DNA from: an uncultured Actinomycetes bacterium
Lineage (GTDB): Bacteria > Actinomycetota > Geothermincolia > Fen-727 > JACVIW01
Reading direction: 5' to 3'
Assembly (NCBI GenBank): GCA_937127245.1
Contig: CAKZLU010000023.1
Location: forward strand, 28,331 to 92,330
DNA length: 64,000 nucleotides
Both the position numbers and the translations under genes were made by a program. Shown here piece by piece: positions 45,255 through 54,516 of this stretch. The notes under the pieces are model-generated. The model ran no database searches, had not been told where the DNA came from, and saw nothing but the letters and a program-made list of their open reading frames with translations. How positions within the stretch are numbered: the stretch's first letter is position 1; each line of letters begins with the position of its first letter.

Positions 45255-46070
45255 TTACCGTAGACTGTCCAGAAGCGGTTTTGAGGCAAGTTCGATGGAT
45301 AGTGTTTCTATTACCTCGCTGTGTTTCGGGTACTCATATATCTCCGTTTGCACCCAATCTTCGGCGGCACGTTCCATGTCGAGTTCTTTCAGGTACTCAA
45401 TGATTCTCGAGCGTACCCTGATGGTCGCGTAAGTCGCGTCGTCGAACTTGGTGTGTGGAAAGAGAATTACGAACTTTTTTCTGTTAACCCTGGCCGCCTC
45501 GTCGGCGATGCGGATGTTGCTTTCGATGATGGTTCCGCCGATTTTTTTCAAGACTTCTTGCGCTTCTTGTTTGCTGAGATTCTTGAACACGTCATTCTTG
45601 AAGGTGAATACGGTGATGGAGAAATTCATACCGTACCGGTCGAACTGGCTAATCGCCTTTTCAATCGAACGCGCGATGTAGCGCGAATTGTATAGACCGG
45701 TAAGTGAGTCTATGAGTCCGTTCGACGTGAAGGTGGCGAATTCCGGGCTGAACCTGTGACAAACTTCTCCAGAGATAAACGCGACGCCACCGTAAAGAAT
45801 GATTCTGCTCAGGATCATGACCGCGTTCGGCGCGCTGAGTTTTCCTTGGGTGAGAAAAAAGACAAGAATGTATATAAGCGTCGCGGATGCGAAACTAACC
45901 AGCGCGCCTTTTCTTCCGAAGTGAAGACCTCCGAAAAGGAGGACAAGAATCAAAAGCTGCCCAGTTATTTCAGACGCGCCGCTTGAGTCCATGATCATAA
46001 CTATGGTCGTTCCGATGACTGCCGCGGCGCCTATCGCGAGCGTAAGAGCTTCGAATCTGCTGTATCTCAA
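45255..46070 (-). CDS. Membrane protein with degenerate GGDEF domain
   Basis: A 271-residue protein with four or five N-terminal membrane helices and a C-terminal GGDEF-type domain starting at DSLTGLYNSRY. The GGDEF motif itself is replaced: the segment reads ARVNRKKFVILFP where active cyclases have RxGGDEFxxL, so it should not make cyclic di-GMP. It may sense or bind a ligand. Start TTG 46070 has AGGAGGAGAG directly upstream. No partner EAL or PilZ genes are in the window. Confidence 0.78.
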   Translation of the reverse strand: MRYSRFEALTLAIGAAAVIGTTIVMIMDSSGASEITGQLLILVLLFGGLHFGRKGALVSFASATLIYILVFFLTQGKLSAPNAVMILSRIILYGGVAFISGEVCHRFSPEFATFTSNGLIDSLTGLYNSRYIARSIEKAISQFDRYGMNFSITVFTFKNDVFKNLSKQEAQEVLKKIGGTIIESNIRIADEAARVNRKKFVILFPHTKFDDATYATIRVRSRIIEYLKELDMERAAEDWVQTEIYEYPKHSEVIETLSIELASKPLLDSLR

Positions 46071-46697
46071 CTCTCCTCCTATTTACTATGTTAATTTTCC
46101 TTCGATCTTCAAGCGAATTTTAGGAAATCGTTGTGTCATTAAAGACAAATATGGTCATTCCATATATCGGTTGCTCTTACTTATTTATAAAGCGAATTGT
46201 CTTGGCTTAAATCTTCGGTACAAGCCTGCAGTTTCGGGATGTTCGGTATTAAATTCTATCGTTTTTGAGGGGTTTGATTAATGGAACCCGCGATGAGGAT
46301 TTCGGTTTCATTCAATGCGGGGGCTTTCGGGGAAACAAACTGATCGGCCCTTTTCCTGTTGACCGTAAGGTTTATTTAAGGTTAGGGATTTACAGGTGTG
46401 CTTTGCGTTTGGAGATTTTTTTGGCACTGTTACGCGTCGATTTGCTGAACGAAGCGGCATATTTTCCGAATATAATATAGGTTTGAACTCTAAAGGACCA
46501 AAGGTTTGTGAGTCTCATTTTCATGGTGAGTGTGTTATCATGTGTATCTTGCATAACGTTTATCCTTCGAATTTATCCGCCAGTGCTTTGGAGAAATCAA
46601 CGCAGGATTTAGTTATGAAGAAGTTAGCGCATGATTTTTCGGGGAGGTGAAAGGCAAGAACGTCCCGCTTAAACCAATCTTGATGATGGAGGGAAGA
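46071..46697. promoter_or_regulatory. Long divergent intergenic region
   Basis: A 627-bp gap between two divergent genes. Three short open frames in it have no family likeness and no good SD, and I do not consider them genes. It is AT-rich, with a TATAAT at 46471-46476 but no matched -35. I see no riboswitch or RNA gene. It should hold promoters for both sides. Confidence 0.3.
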
Positions 46698-47138
46698 ATG
46701 GAAAAAAGAAATTTCAAGGATTTCATCACTTTCAAGTCTATGGTAACCCCTTACCTGATCCAGATTATTTTCTGGCTTGGAATAGTCATCGTTTTTGCGA
46801 CAGGCATATTTTTAATGACGAGTGGCGGAATCGAGATACTTGCCGGCTTGTTCATGTGGTTTTTTGGGGTCTTTTACGTGAGGGTCTTCTGCGAGATAAT
46901 GATAATCTTCTTTCGGATATACGATACCTTAAGAGAAATCAAGGACAGCCTTGCGCCAGGCGGTGAAGGCGCAACCCCGCCTGGGGCGGGAAGTGCGCAG
47001 CAGGTTTTACCTCCAGCTGAAGAGGATTTGGAGGTGGAACCTCGAGGCGAGGAACGGTTAAGATCCTGCCCAAAGTGTGGAAATCTGGTGCAGGAGGGAA
47101 TGAATTTCTGCAACAAGTGCGGTTCAACGCTCGGGTAA
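46698..47138 (+). CDS. DUF4282 membrane protein with zinc ribbon
   Basis: A 146-residue protein: a DUF4282-like membrane domain with two helices (about residues 15-70), a flexible Gly/Pro/Glu-rich linker, and a C-terminal zinc ribbon CPKCGNL...CNKCGS. The ATG at 46698 has GATGGAGGGAAGA upstream; a longer frame from 46647 is less likely. The function is unknown. It is 214 bp before the MBL-fold gene. Confidence 0.75.
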   Translation: MEKRNFKDFITFKSMVTPYLIQIIFWLGIVIVFATGIFLMTSGGIEILAGLFMWFFGVFYVRVFCEIMIIFFRIYDTLREIKDSLAPGGEGATPPGAGSAQQVLPPAEEDLEVEPRGEERLRSCPKCGNLVQEGMNFCNKCGSTLG

Positions 47139-47352
47139 AGCGAAGGATGTGGCAGATTAAGAGCCCTTGGGCATATTATCCGATGGAATGAAAATCCGTA
47201 CGGTTCTTGGCATTAATGGTCGCGTTTCTCGGCTTGCCAGAGCTAGTTCTATCGTGACCCGTTCGCGTTTCTTCCGGGAGGCTCAAGATGAGTCCTTCCG
47301 AACAGTGTTGCGGGTTTGGTTAATGGTAACCGATTGAGTCGGAGGTTTTCTT

Positions 47353-48216
47353 TTGAGCGGGGAAATTTATATTGGCGATATATGCGTGCGGCATTTTGTA
47401 TCATCGAGGTTCAAACTCGATGGTGGTTCCATGTTTGGGGTGATCCCGAAGACGCTTTGGGAAAAGAAAACTAAACCGGACGAGCAAAACAGGATAACCC
47501 TTGCGGTAAACACTCTTTTGGTCCAGACGTCTGGGATAAATGTAATCGTGGAGCCCGGGATGGGGTTGAATTATTCTGAGAAACAATTCAATATTTACGA
47601 TCTCGAAAGGTTTCAGTTGAAAGACCGGTTAATTGAGCAAGGTATTTCACCCTCGGAAATCGATATTGTAGTCTTTACCCATTTGCATCTTGACCATGCT
47701 GGTGGAGCCACTGAAGTATCCCCGGACGGTGGGGTTGTACCCGTTTTTCCCAACGCTGTCCACGTGGTACAGGAATTTGAGCTGCAAGAGGCTAAGCGTC
47801 CCCATCCAATTGAATCTGCTTCATACCGGACCTCCGATTTCGCAGCGCTTGAGGCGTGCGGTCTTCTGAGGGTTGTCGATGGGGACGAAGAGGTTGCTCC
47901 TGGAGTTTTTGTTGAAAGGACGGGTGGTCATACGAGAGGTCATCAAATCGTAACAATCGTTTCCGGAGGTGAAAAGGCCTTATATCCGGGCGACATCACT
48001 CCCACCAGCGCTCACTTGCCTTTGAATTGGCTGATGGGCTGGGACCTTTACCCAGAGGAGATTTACTGGAAAAAGGAGTTGGTTCTCAAAAAAGCGGCAG
48101 AGGAGGGTATTTTGGTTTTTTGGACACATGACCCAAATATAGCCGCTTCGAAGGTGAGCTTAGAAAACGATTCATCTTTCAGCATTGTGTCAGGATCAAC
48201 ATTACCCGTAATTTGA
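47353..48216 (+). CDS. MBL-fold metallohydrolase
   Basis: A 287-residue metallo-beta-lactamase-fold hydrolase with the complete THLHLDHAGG motif, a GGHTRGHQ second metal histidine, and a late PGDIT aspartate and WTHDP histidine. The fold serves lactonases, thioesterases, glyoxalases and others, so the substrate is open. The layout resembles quorum-quenching lactonases and related hydrolases, but no specific assignment is possible. Start TTG 47353 has GTCGGAGGTTTTC upstream. Confidence 0.88.
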   Translation: MSGEIYIGDICVRHFVSSRFKLDGGSMFGVIPKTLWEKKTKPDEQNRITLAVNTLLVQTSGINVIVEPGMGLNYSEKQFNIYDLERFQLKDRLIEQGISPSEIDIVVFTHLHLDHAGGATEVSPDGGVVPVFPNAVHVVQEFELQEAKRPHPIESASYRTSDFAALEACGLLRVVDGDEEVAPGVFVERTGGHTRGHQIVTIVSGGEKALYPGDITPTSAHLPLNWLMGWDLYPEEIYWKKELVLKKAAEEGILVFWTHDPNIAASKVSLENDSSFSIVSGSTLPVI

Positions 48217-48278
48217 CGCAGCTATGTGCCGGGTGAAACTTTTCGGGAAATGATTAAGCATTTACGGGGTTAAGGAAA

Positions 48279-49103
48279 TTGGAGTGCGTAAATCACCCAG
48301 GGGCAGAACCAATAGGAAGATGCGTTGTCTGCGGGGTTCTCTTATGCGAGGCTTGCGCTGTTGAAAGGGATAAGATCTATTGCGCTGCTTGCGACCCTTA
48401 TGCCACCGCGCGAAAGGATTTAGCCGAAAAACAAAGACTTGATGTTTTGAGAGGTCTTGAATACGTTTTCGATGATCCCGATTGGTTGAAGAAGATTGTG
48501 GTGGGTGGTTTTTTGCTGCTTTTTACGCCGCTTGTTATCCCATATCTTCTAATCCTCGGTTACTTAGTTGAGACAATCAGAGCGGTCGCCGAGGAAAGAG
48601 ATTTTGAACTCCCCCGATGGCGTCCCCTCTTAAGCAAATTGGAATTTGGCGCTAAGTTAGTCGCGGTGAGATTGGTCTATCTGATACCACTTTTTCTCGT
48701 TCTCGGTGGAACCAGCGTCCTTGGGTTATTCGGGGGAGAAACGGTGAGGAATCAGTTCTTTGAAGGTTTGCTGCTTGCCCTGTTCACTTTCGGGTGGCTT
48801 CTCGCGTTCGCGCTTTTCATTTTTGTCAAGTTTTTGCGACCGTCTTTCGAGGGATTGCTCGCGGTGAGCGGAAGTTTAGAAAAGAGTCTTGGGTTCAGAG
48901 CGGTCGCGCGGCAGGTTTTCCGAAGAAAAACAGAATATCTCACTGCGCTTGCGGTTTCGGTTATTCTTGTTCCGGTTATTGGAATTTCAGGTTTCTTCTT
49001 CTTTTTCGTTGGCATTATATTCACAAGTTTCTACGCGCTTCTGCTCAGTGCGCACATCACTGGTCAGCTCGCGCGCATGCACGAGAACAATTGCCGAACT
49101 TGA
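48279..49103 (+). CDS. Zinc-finger plus DUF4013-like membrane protein
   Basis: A 274-residue protein with an N-terminal B-box-like zinc finger (CVNHPGAEPIGRCVVCGVLLCEAC...CAAC, residues 3-40) and a membrane domain of about six helices of the DUF4013 type. It may act as a membrane-bound stress or transport component; the role is not known. TTG 48279 has TAAGGAAA before it. It follows the MBL-fold gene by 62 bp. Confidence 0.72.
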   Translation: MECVNHPGAEPIGRCVVCGVLLCEACAVERDKIYCAACDPYATARKDLAEKQRLDVLRGLEYVFDDPDWLKKIVVGGFLLLFTPLVIPYLLILGYLVETIRAVAEERDFELPRWRPLLSKLEFGAKLVAVRLVYLIPLFLVLGGTSVLGLFGGETVRNQFFEGLLLALFTFGWLLAFALFIFVKFLRPSFEGLLAVSGSLEKSLGFRAVARQVFRRKTEYLTALAVSVILVPVIGISGFFFFFVGIIFTSFYALLLSAHITGQLARMHENNCRT

Positions 49104-49121
49104 CGCACATATAGCGTGCGT
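49103..49121 (+). terminator. Weak hairpin after the DUF4013-like gene
   Basis: ACGCAC (49103-49108) and GTGCGT (49116-49121) form a 6-bp stem at the stop codon; no T-run follows. This is a weak terminator candidate. Confidence 0.3.
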
Positions 49122-49311
49122 TCAGCCCAGACGGTTCACCGGATTCACCACCATTTGCAAATCTTTGCTGATTTACCCGATGGCGGATTCAAAAGATAGC
49201 TCAAAATTTTTTGATTCTTTCCTTAAACGCTGGGCTTGGAGAAATTTGATATGGTTTTGTTGAGAGATATTTGGCAGGGTTTAAATGGAAAAAGCATAGC
49301 GTTAAAGCATC

Positions 49312-50421
49312 ATGTCATCTTGTGGTGATCAGATAGGAATAACATCAACCATACCCGTTGAGGTAATATTCGCGGCGGGTTATTTGCCGGTTGACCTCAA
49401 CAACCTATTTATTTCGAGTCCTGACAAAGAAAGGTACGTCGAAATCAGCCATGAAGAGGGTTTTCCACAGGGCTCCTGTGCCTGGATAAAAGGAATTTTC
49501 GGCGCCGTAATGGATTGTCAGGCTATAAAAAAAGTTATTGGTATTGTGCGGGGAGATTGCTCTGGTACCGAGATACTTCTTCAGGCGCTCGAGCGTCACG
49601 GCGTGGAAGTGATACCCTTTGCTTATCCGTTTCCAAAAAACGCATACGAGCTCATCAAAGAGATAGATAAGCTCTGCCGAGTCTTGGGAACTGACATCAA
49701 TGAGGCGGTCAAGTGGTTTCGCAAACTTCGACCAGCGCGGGAGAGGATTGCACGAATTGACCTGATGTGCTGGCGAGAGAACGTTGTGAGCGGGCTCGAA
49801 AACCATCTGTGGCTTGTTTCGAGCAGTGATTTCAAATCAGACCCGGAGAGTTTTGCGAATGAGGCAGAGGAATTCATAATGGAGGCGGGAAGAAGGGACC
49901 CTCTGGACCAGCGGTATGGTCTTCCATTCAAAAGGGAGGTTAGGCTCGCCTACGTTGGCGTGCCGCCGATAGACGTCGGACTTTTTCCGCTCGTTGAGGA
50001 GATGGGCGCGCGTTTTGTCTTCCACGAAACGCAAAGGCAGTTTTCCATGATTCATTCTCTTGGAAAACCGGGTAGGAAAGAAATCCGCGACGCCTTATCC
50101 GCCGTTTTCGGGCTTGGTAAAAATTTGCAGGAAGAGCCTGAGGACCTCGTGTCGTTCATAGCCCAGTACCTTGCGTACACTTATCCGTATTCTCTATCGG
50201 ACAGGGTTGCCGATATCAACGAGCAATGTGATTTGAGGAGGATTGACGGGGTTGTTCATTATGTCCAGAGTTTCTGCTACCGGAACATGGAGGATGTGAT
50301 TTTCTCTCGAGAATTGAAGCTTCCGTTCATAACGGTGGAATGCGACTGTCCTGGCACAATCGGCGCGCAGGCAAGACTTAGAATGGAAAATTTTGTGCAG
50401 GTTTTAGGGGAAAACATTTAA
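49312..50421 (+). CDS. 2-hydroxyacyl-CoA dehydratase-family protein
   Basis: A 369-residue protein related to the HgdB/HgdC and FldC-type subunits of 2-hydroxyacyl-CoA dehydratases, which use a radical mechanism with a 4Fe-4S cluster. Family landmarks are the opening STIPVEVIFAAGYLPVDL, the middle VRGDCSG, and the C-terminal SFCYRNMEDVIF...ITVECDCPG...RMENF segment. Several cysteines remain available as cluster ligands. A second dehydratase subunit and the ATP-dependent activator (archerase) are not adjacent, so it may be an orphan. The ATG has only AAAGC upstream. Confidence 0.82.
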   Translation: MSSCGDQIGITSTIPVEVIFAAGYLPVDLNNLFISSPDKERYVEISHEEGFPQGSCAWIKGIFGAVMDCQAIKKVIGIVRGDCSGTEILLQALERHGVEVIPFAYPFPKNAYELIKEIDKLCRVLGTDINEAVKWFRKLRPARERIARIDLMCWRENVVSGLENHLWLVSSSDFKSDPESFANEAEEFIMEAGRRDPLDQRYGLPFKREVRLAYVGVPPIDVGLFPLVEEMGARFVFHETQRQFSMIHSLGKPGRKEIRDALSAVFGLGKNLQEEPEDLVSFIAQYLAYTYPYSLSDRVADINEQCDLRRIDGVVHYVQSFCYRNMEDVIFSRELKLPFITVECDCPGTIGAQARLRMENFVQVLGENI

Positions 50422-50653
50422 AGCCTAAAACAGGGAGTGAGAGTATTTGATGCTTAAAACAGCAAAAAGGGAAGGATAATCCCAGGGTGCTCAGACATTG
50501 AAATCTCCCTGCCTGGCGTAATCAACAAGATGTTCCTGGTATAAAATTACCGTGTAATTTTTTGGGTTCTTACAAGCCCAATTTTGGAAAATTCAATCAA
50601 AGCGAATTGGTTAACGGCGTTAGGGATTCAGATTTTTAAGCGGGTGTTTTGGA
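50422..50653. other. Intergenic region before queD with hairpins
   Basis: Between the dehydratase and queD lie two hairpins: CCAGGG...CCCTGCCTGG at about 50483-50516 and TTGGG/CCCAA (about 50562-50581) followed by TTTT. The second may be a terminator. I looked for a preQ1 riboswitch and could not fit the consensus. Confidence 0.35.
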
Positions 50654-51037
50654 TTGAATTACACGGTTAGCGTAAGAAGCTCCATTTCGGCTGCCCATTC
50701 GCTTCCCGGATACAGGGGCAGGTGCTCGAGAATTCACGGGCACACTTGGGTGATTGAGGCTGAGTTTTGCGGATCGCGTTTGGGCGAGTCTGGCATGCTT
50801 CTCGATTTCGATGAGGCGAAGGGCGCTTTAGAGGAAGCGCTCAAGCCATACGACCATTCTTACCTGAATGAGGTGGAGTCTTTCACAGAACTAGCTCCCA
50901 CCGCGGAAAATGTCGCAAGGGTAGTATTTGAAGCCTTGAAATCAAAGGTAAAACTCAAAGGAGTCAAACTCAATTCCGTGCGCGTCTGGGAATCCCCCTC
51001 GACGATGGCTTCATACAGCGAAATCCAGGGAGAGTGA
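50654..51037 (+). CDS. queD: 6-carboxy-5,6,7,8-tetrahydropterin synthase (QueD)
   Basis: A 127-residue QueD/PTPS-family enzyme that converts 7,8-dihydroneopterin triphosphate to 6-carboxytetrahydropterin in the path to preQ0 and queuosine. The zinc histidines lie in AAHSLPG and IHGHTW, the active-site cysteine in GRCSRIH, and a DHSYLNE motif follows. Start TTG 50654 lacks a strong SD. It overlaps operonically with queE 3 bp downstream. QueC and FolE are not in the window. Confidence 0.92.
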   Translation: MNYTVSVRSSISAAHSLPGYRGRCSRIHGHTWVIEAEFCGSRLGESGMLLDFDEAKGALEEALKPYDHSYLNEVESFTELAPTAENVARVVFEALKSKVKLKGVKLNSVRVWESPSTMASYSEIQGE

Positions 51038-51040
51038 AAT

Positions 51041-51790
51041 TTGGTTTTCAGGGGAAATATCGAGGAGATATTTGATTCAGTTCAGGGAGAAGGACCCCTG
51101 ATAGGTTGTAGGCAGGTCTTCATCCGGCTTGGCGGGTGTAACCTTTCATGCTCTTTCTGTGACACGCCCCAGGCGCGTAGACCCGCGGCAACCTGCAGGG
51201 TTGAAAGTAAGGGCGTGGGAGGGGAGCATGAGTATTACCCAAATCCCATGCGTGTGGAAGACGTGGTCAATATCGTGGAGTCTTTAAGAAGCAAAACCCA
51301 CCACTCCATATCCATAACCGGCGGCGAGCCCCTTTTACAGGTTAATTTCCTTAAAGGACTGCTTCCGGCTTTGAGAAGCAAGGGTAACTCTATTTATCTT
51401 GAAACGAACAGCACTTTCCCGGAGGAATTTTTATCGATTTACGAATATGTTGATTTTGTCGCAGCGGACATAAAACTCTCATCGTGCACCGGCGAGCCTT
51501 CACGGTTTGACGACGATCTTAGATTTCTGAGGAATTGTTCAAGGATAAAGGACGTTTTCGTGAAAATTGTTGTGACGGAACGGGTCGAAAAGGATGAGTT
51601 TTTAGCCGCGGTGCAGCTTGTGAAAGTTTCTGGGTTAAGCCCGATTCTCGTGATTCAGCCAGTTTCCACAATCCGGGGCGAAATCGGTGTTTCTCCCTCG
51701 ATTCTGCTTGAGCTACAGTCGGAAGCGCTCAAGATTCTCCCCGACGTGAGGGTTATCCCCCGGGTCCATCAGATTCTTAAGCTGAGATAG
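51041..51790 (+). CDS. queE: 7-carboxy-7-deazaguanine synthase (QueE)
   Basis: A 249-residue radical SAM enzyme that rearranges 6-carboxytetrahydropterin to 7-carboxy-7-deazaguanine. The 4Fe-4S motif is CNLSCSFCD, preceded by EIFDSVQGEGPLIG and followed by TGGEPLLQ (the SAM-binding GGEP). Start TTG 51041 has AGGGAGAGTG upstream and follows queD with a 3-bp gap. Its 3' end overlaps the convergent membrane-protein gene by 14 bases. Confidence 0.93.
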   Translation: MVFRGNIEEIFDSVQGEGPLIGCRQVFIRLGGCNLSCSFCDTPQARRPAATCRVESKGVGGEHEYYPNPMRVEDVVNIVESLRSKTHHSISITGGEPLLQVNFLKGLLPALRSKGNSIYLETNSTFPEEFLSIYEYVDFVAADIKLSSCTGEPSRFDDDLRFLRNCSRIKDVFVKIVVTERVEKDEFLAAVQLVKVSGLSPILVIQPVSTIRGEIGVSPSILLELQSEALKILPDVRVIPRVHQILKLR

Positions 51791-52229
51791 GCTGACGCCG
51801 CTTCCCAAGAAATCGAGCAGCAATCAAAGACGCGGCGACAATAGCGGATTCCAGGATTAGCGAGTGGAAAAGGTTTATTCGCCCGTGGCGTATTTCTCCG
51901 TTGTGGGTGGGAAAAAAGAAGGCCTCCTCTCGGGGGTCTGCAAAGACCTTTACCACGAGTTCAAAATCAGGCAGTGCCGAGAAGAACGCGCCCGATAGGG
52001 CGGATGAAGACACGGGTGATTTCTCATTTTCGTTTCTGACCTTGATATAGCAGAGAATCAATCCCCCGAGAATACTGTCTATAAGGTTGCCAATGTTGTG
52101 GTTGGGATCGTGATGTGGTATCGCGTCGAGGATAGCGTGGCTGAAGAATGACACAGACCCAGCAAGCGCAGGGTTGCCCAGTGCCTTACCCAGATTAGCC
52201 CCTATAATTATGTGCGTAGTCCAGTGCAT
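51777..52229 (-). CDS. Small membrane protein with His-rich metal-like motifs
   Basis: A 150-residue protein with three hydrophobic segments, conserved histidines in HWTTHIIIGA and FFSHAILDAIPHHDPNH, and a further HNGEIRHGRINLFHS stretch. It resembles membrane-bound metal-dependent hydrolase-like proteins (YdjM/DUF4184-like), but the assignment is tentative. The 3' end overlaps queE. It starts at ATG 52229. Confidence 0.6.
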   Translation of the reverse strand: MHWTTHIIIGANLGKALGNPALAGSVSFFSHAILDAIPHHDPNHNIGNLIDSILGGLILCYIKVRNENEKSPVSSSALSGAFFSALPDFELVVKVFADPREEAFFFPTHNGEIRHGRINLFHSLILESAIVAASLIAARFLGKRRQPISA

Positions 52230-52335
52230 TTTCAGTTAGCCCGTGACCGCTTTTGCCGTTCTAATAAAGGCGGACGTATGAAATGATAAACCATGTAGCA
52301 CTTTGGTTTCAGTTTGTCCCGAGAAAGGATAATAT

Positions 52336-52980
52336 GTGTCAATTTTATTTGAAGACAGAAGAGCCTACCAGATAGCCGAGGAGAAAGCCCGCAAAGTGAT
52401 TTCAAAGCTCACGCCAGAGATTGTGGCGGCCGAGAGGAAAGTTGAATACGATGCGGAGGAACGTAAATTCTCGCTGAGGCTCTTCGATCAAGAAATTCGC
52501 ATCACTTATCCTGATGGGGTTGTTCTGGCAGAAAGCGGAAGCCGGGTCTCCGGGGCGGTTGCGGTTGTTGCTCTTCACTATCTTTTTTACAGCGGCGAGC
52601 CCGTGGCAGGTCATGGCTGGCTTCCTTATCGGGAGATGCCTGGAGCGCGCCATTTCTGCAGGGCTTACGAGCAAATGGCTGAAACGAGGCTTTCGGCTTA
52701 TTTTGGCAACAAGCCTGAACGTTTCGCAGTGTGCGCTGGTGCTCTCGGCGGAGAGAGGGAAGATATCGGTGAGTCATCCTTTTTGATTTACGCCCTTCCC
52801 AGAATTCCTCTATTGATCGCCATGTGGTTCGCCACGGATGAGTTCGCCTCGGAGGCGAAAATATACTACCAGCCGAACGCTTCGTATTATCTTCACACAG
52901 AAGATCTGGCGGTGATAGGGGTGTTGGCAGTTGACCGTCTTATAAGGATGGACGAGACTCTGGGCATAAATAGTTCTTAG
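52336..52980 (+). CDS. DUF3786 protein
   Basis: A 214-residue protein of the DUF3786 family, seen in anaerobes with corrinoid or CO-related metabolism. Family blocks are VVALHYLFYSGE, GHGWLPYREMPGARHF, LPRIPLLIAMWF and YLHTEDLAVIGVLAVD. It is soluble. Start GTG 52336 has GAGAAAGGAT upstream. The function is unknown. Confidence 0.82.
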   Translation: MSILFEDRRAYQIAEEKARKVISKLTPEIVAAERKVEYDAEERKFSLRLFDQEIRITYPDGVVLAESGSRVSGAVAVVALHYLFYSGEPVAGHGWLPYREMPGARHFCRAYEQMAETRLSAYFGNKPERFAVCAGALGGEREDIGESSFLIYALPRIPLLIAMWFATDEFASEAKIYYQPNASYYLHTEDLAVIGVLAVDRLIRMDETLGINSS

Positions 52981-53106
52981 TCTGACCGTTAGAGCTTACC
53001 CGTAAACTCCATCAGGCCCCGAATGTCGATTGCCAGCTTTCCCCTGGAAGGCTATCGCCTTTCCCCGGAGGGGGTCGGTGATTTATTCGGAAAGTGACCG
53101 CTTTTC

Positions 53107-54516
53107 TTATTTCTTGGGAATCAGGGAAAGAATGTATTCCCAGGCAGCCAGAGTCCTGTCAAGCGCCTCGTCGTCGTGCTGCATGCAGGTGTACATCCTG
53201 GTGCCAGCAAGAGAGCATATTCCCTTGTTCCAGGCGACCATCTGGTAATCCTCCGCGATATCCTTTCTCCTCATTATTTGAGCGAAGGAATCAGGTGCCT
53301 TGAGATCCACCGCGAAGAAGGAAGAGGTCTCGTAATGGATAATCGGACCAAAATTGTAAACGAAGAACGGAAGGTCTTCCCTCGTTGAGAAAAGGTCGTT
53401 GAGCGCGTCAACCAGCCTGTTCGCGTAATTGGTGGCTTTTGTTACCGCGTCGTGTTCCTCGATTAGGCGTATCGCATGGTAGCATGCGGCACATGTGATA
53501 GGATTTGCGGCGAGCGTCCCCCCGAGATAAGGTCGTTCTCCCATTCCTTTTCCGCAGATTTCCATGATCTCCCGCTTGCCGCCTACGGCTCCGGCTGAAG
53601 GATATCCATGGGCAATTATTTTTCCCAGAACGGTGAGGTCAGGCATTATGTTGAAGTATTTTTGCGCTCCGCCGATGTCAAGCCTGAAACCTGTCACGAC
53701 CTCGTCGAAAATCAGCAAAGACTCGTACTCGTCGCACAGTTCTCTTATTCTTCGATTCCAATCCGGGTGAACAGGGTGAACGCCCGATTCCCCGCCGACG
53801 GGCTCGACTATCACGGCAGCTATACCGCCCTTGTCCTTATTTTCCTCGAAAGCTTTCTCCAGTGCGTCGAATTCGTTTGGCGGAATGTCAACGAGGTGCT
53901 GGTAAAACTCAAGCGGTATTCCTCTCGAGTTAAGGGGACCGGTGCCCGGGATGTGAAGGGAATAGACAAACTGGTCGGACCATCCGTGATAACTGCCGCC
54001 TATTTTCACGATTTTTGTTTTCCCTGTATATGCCCTCGCAATCCTTATGGCAGCCATCGCGGCTTCGGTTCCCGACTGGAGAAATCTCACCATGTCCACG
54101 GCTGGCATGTGCTTTGTTATCATTTCGGCGGCAAGTATCTCGTATTCTGAGGTAAGTCCGTGTGACGGTCCTTTTTCCTTAATGATTCTTATTATCTCGT
54201 CGTCAAGTGGATCAAAGTGATGTCCGAGTATGATGGGGGCGCCGCACATCAGGTAGTCAACGTACTCGTTACCGTCAACGTCCCACATCTTGTAACCCTT
54301 TACCCTGTCAACCGCGAGGGGAAAGGGATTGTTTGTGCTCAAGTTATGCTCAACACCGCCCGGGATTAGGCTTTTAGCCCTTTCGTAAATGTCGAGCGAC
54401 TTTTGATGCGTTTTGTAAAACTGCTCTCTTTCCTTTTCAAGAATTTCCTCGGGTATCGGGCGAACTTCCGTTTCGATTACTTGCCTCAACCTTGCCATAA
54501 TTTCTTCGTAGTCCAT
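53107..54516 (-). CDS. Class III aminotransferase, glutamate-1-semialdehyde aminotransferase-like
   Basis: A 469-residue PLP-dependent fold type I aminotransferase. Visible are the early GGVEHNLS and GPSHGL segments, the substrate/PLP block LQSGTEAAMAAIRIARAYTG, SYHGWSD, the DEVVTGFR motif with the PLP aspartate, and the PLP lysine in TVLGKIIAHGYPSAG. It is clearly of the GSA-AM/class III type, but without hemL neighbours a role in heme synthesis is unlikely. It is divergent from the FGGY kinase and may belong with the kinase/RuBisCO-like locus. The ATG has GAGGAGGTCTTGACGAA upstream. Confidence 0.9.
   Translation of the reverse strand: MDYEEIMARLRQVIETEVRPIPEEILEKEREQFYKTHQKSLDIYERAKSLIPGGVEHNLSTNNPFPLAVDRVKGYKMWDVDGNEYVDYLMCGAPIILGHHFDPLDDEIIRIIKEKGPSHGLTSEYEILAAEMITKHMPAVDMVRFLQSGTEAAMAAIRIARAYTGKTKIVKIGGSYHGWSDQFVYSLHIPGTGPLNSRGIPLEFYQHLVDIPPNEFDALEKAFEENKDKGGIAAVIVEPVGGESGVHPVHPDWNRRIRELCDEYESLLIFDEVVTGFRLDIGGAQKYFNIMPDLTVLGKIIAHGYPSAGAVGGKREIMEICGKGMGERPYLGGTLAANPITCAACYHAIRLIEEHDAVTKATNYANRLVDALNDLFSTREDLPFFVYNFGPIIHYETSSFFAVDLKAPDSFAQIMRRKDIAEDYQMVAWNKGICSLAGTRMYTCMQHDDEALDRTLAAWEYILSLIPKK

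Noticed and set aside
46140..46650. Three short frames in the gap before the DUF4282 gene
   Set aside because: Low-quality starts, no conserved motifs and mutual overlap; I treat the gap as non-coding.
50540..50640. preQ1-type riboswitch before queD
   Set aside because: The hairpin TTGGG/CCCAA followed by TTTT fits a terminator; the conserved A-rich tail of preQ1-I was not found in the right place.
53107..54516. hemL (heme pathway) for the class III aminotransferase
   Set aside because: No heme genes are near, and the sequence only shows general class III features, so the gene symbol was withheld.
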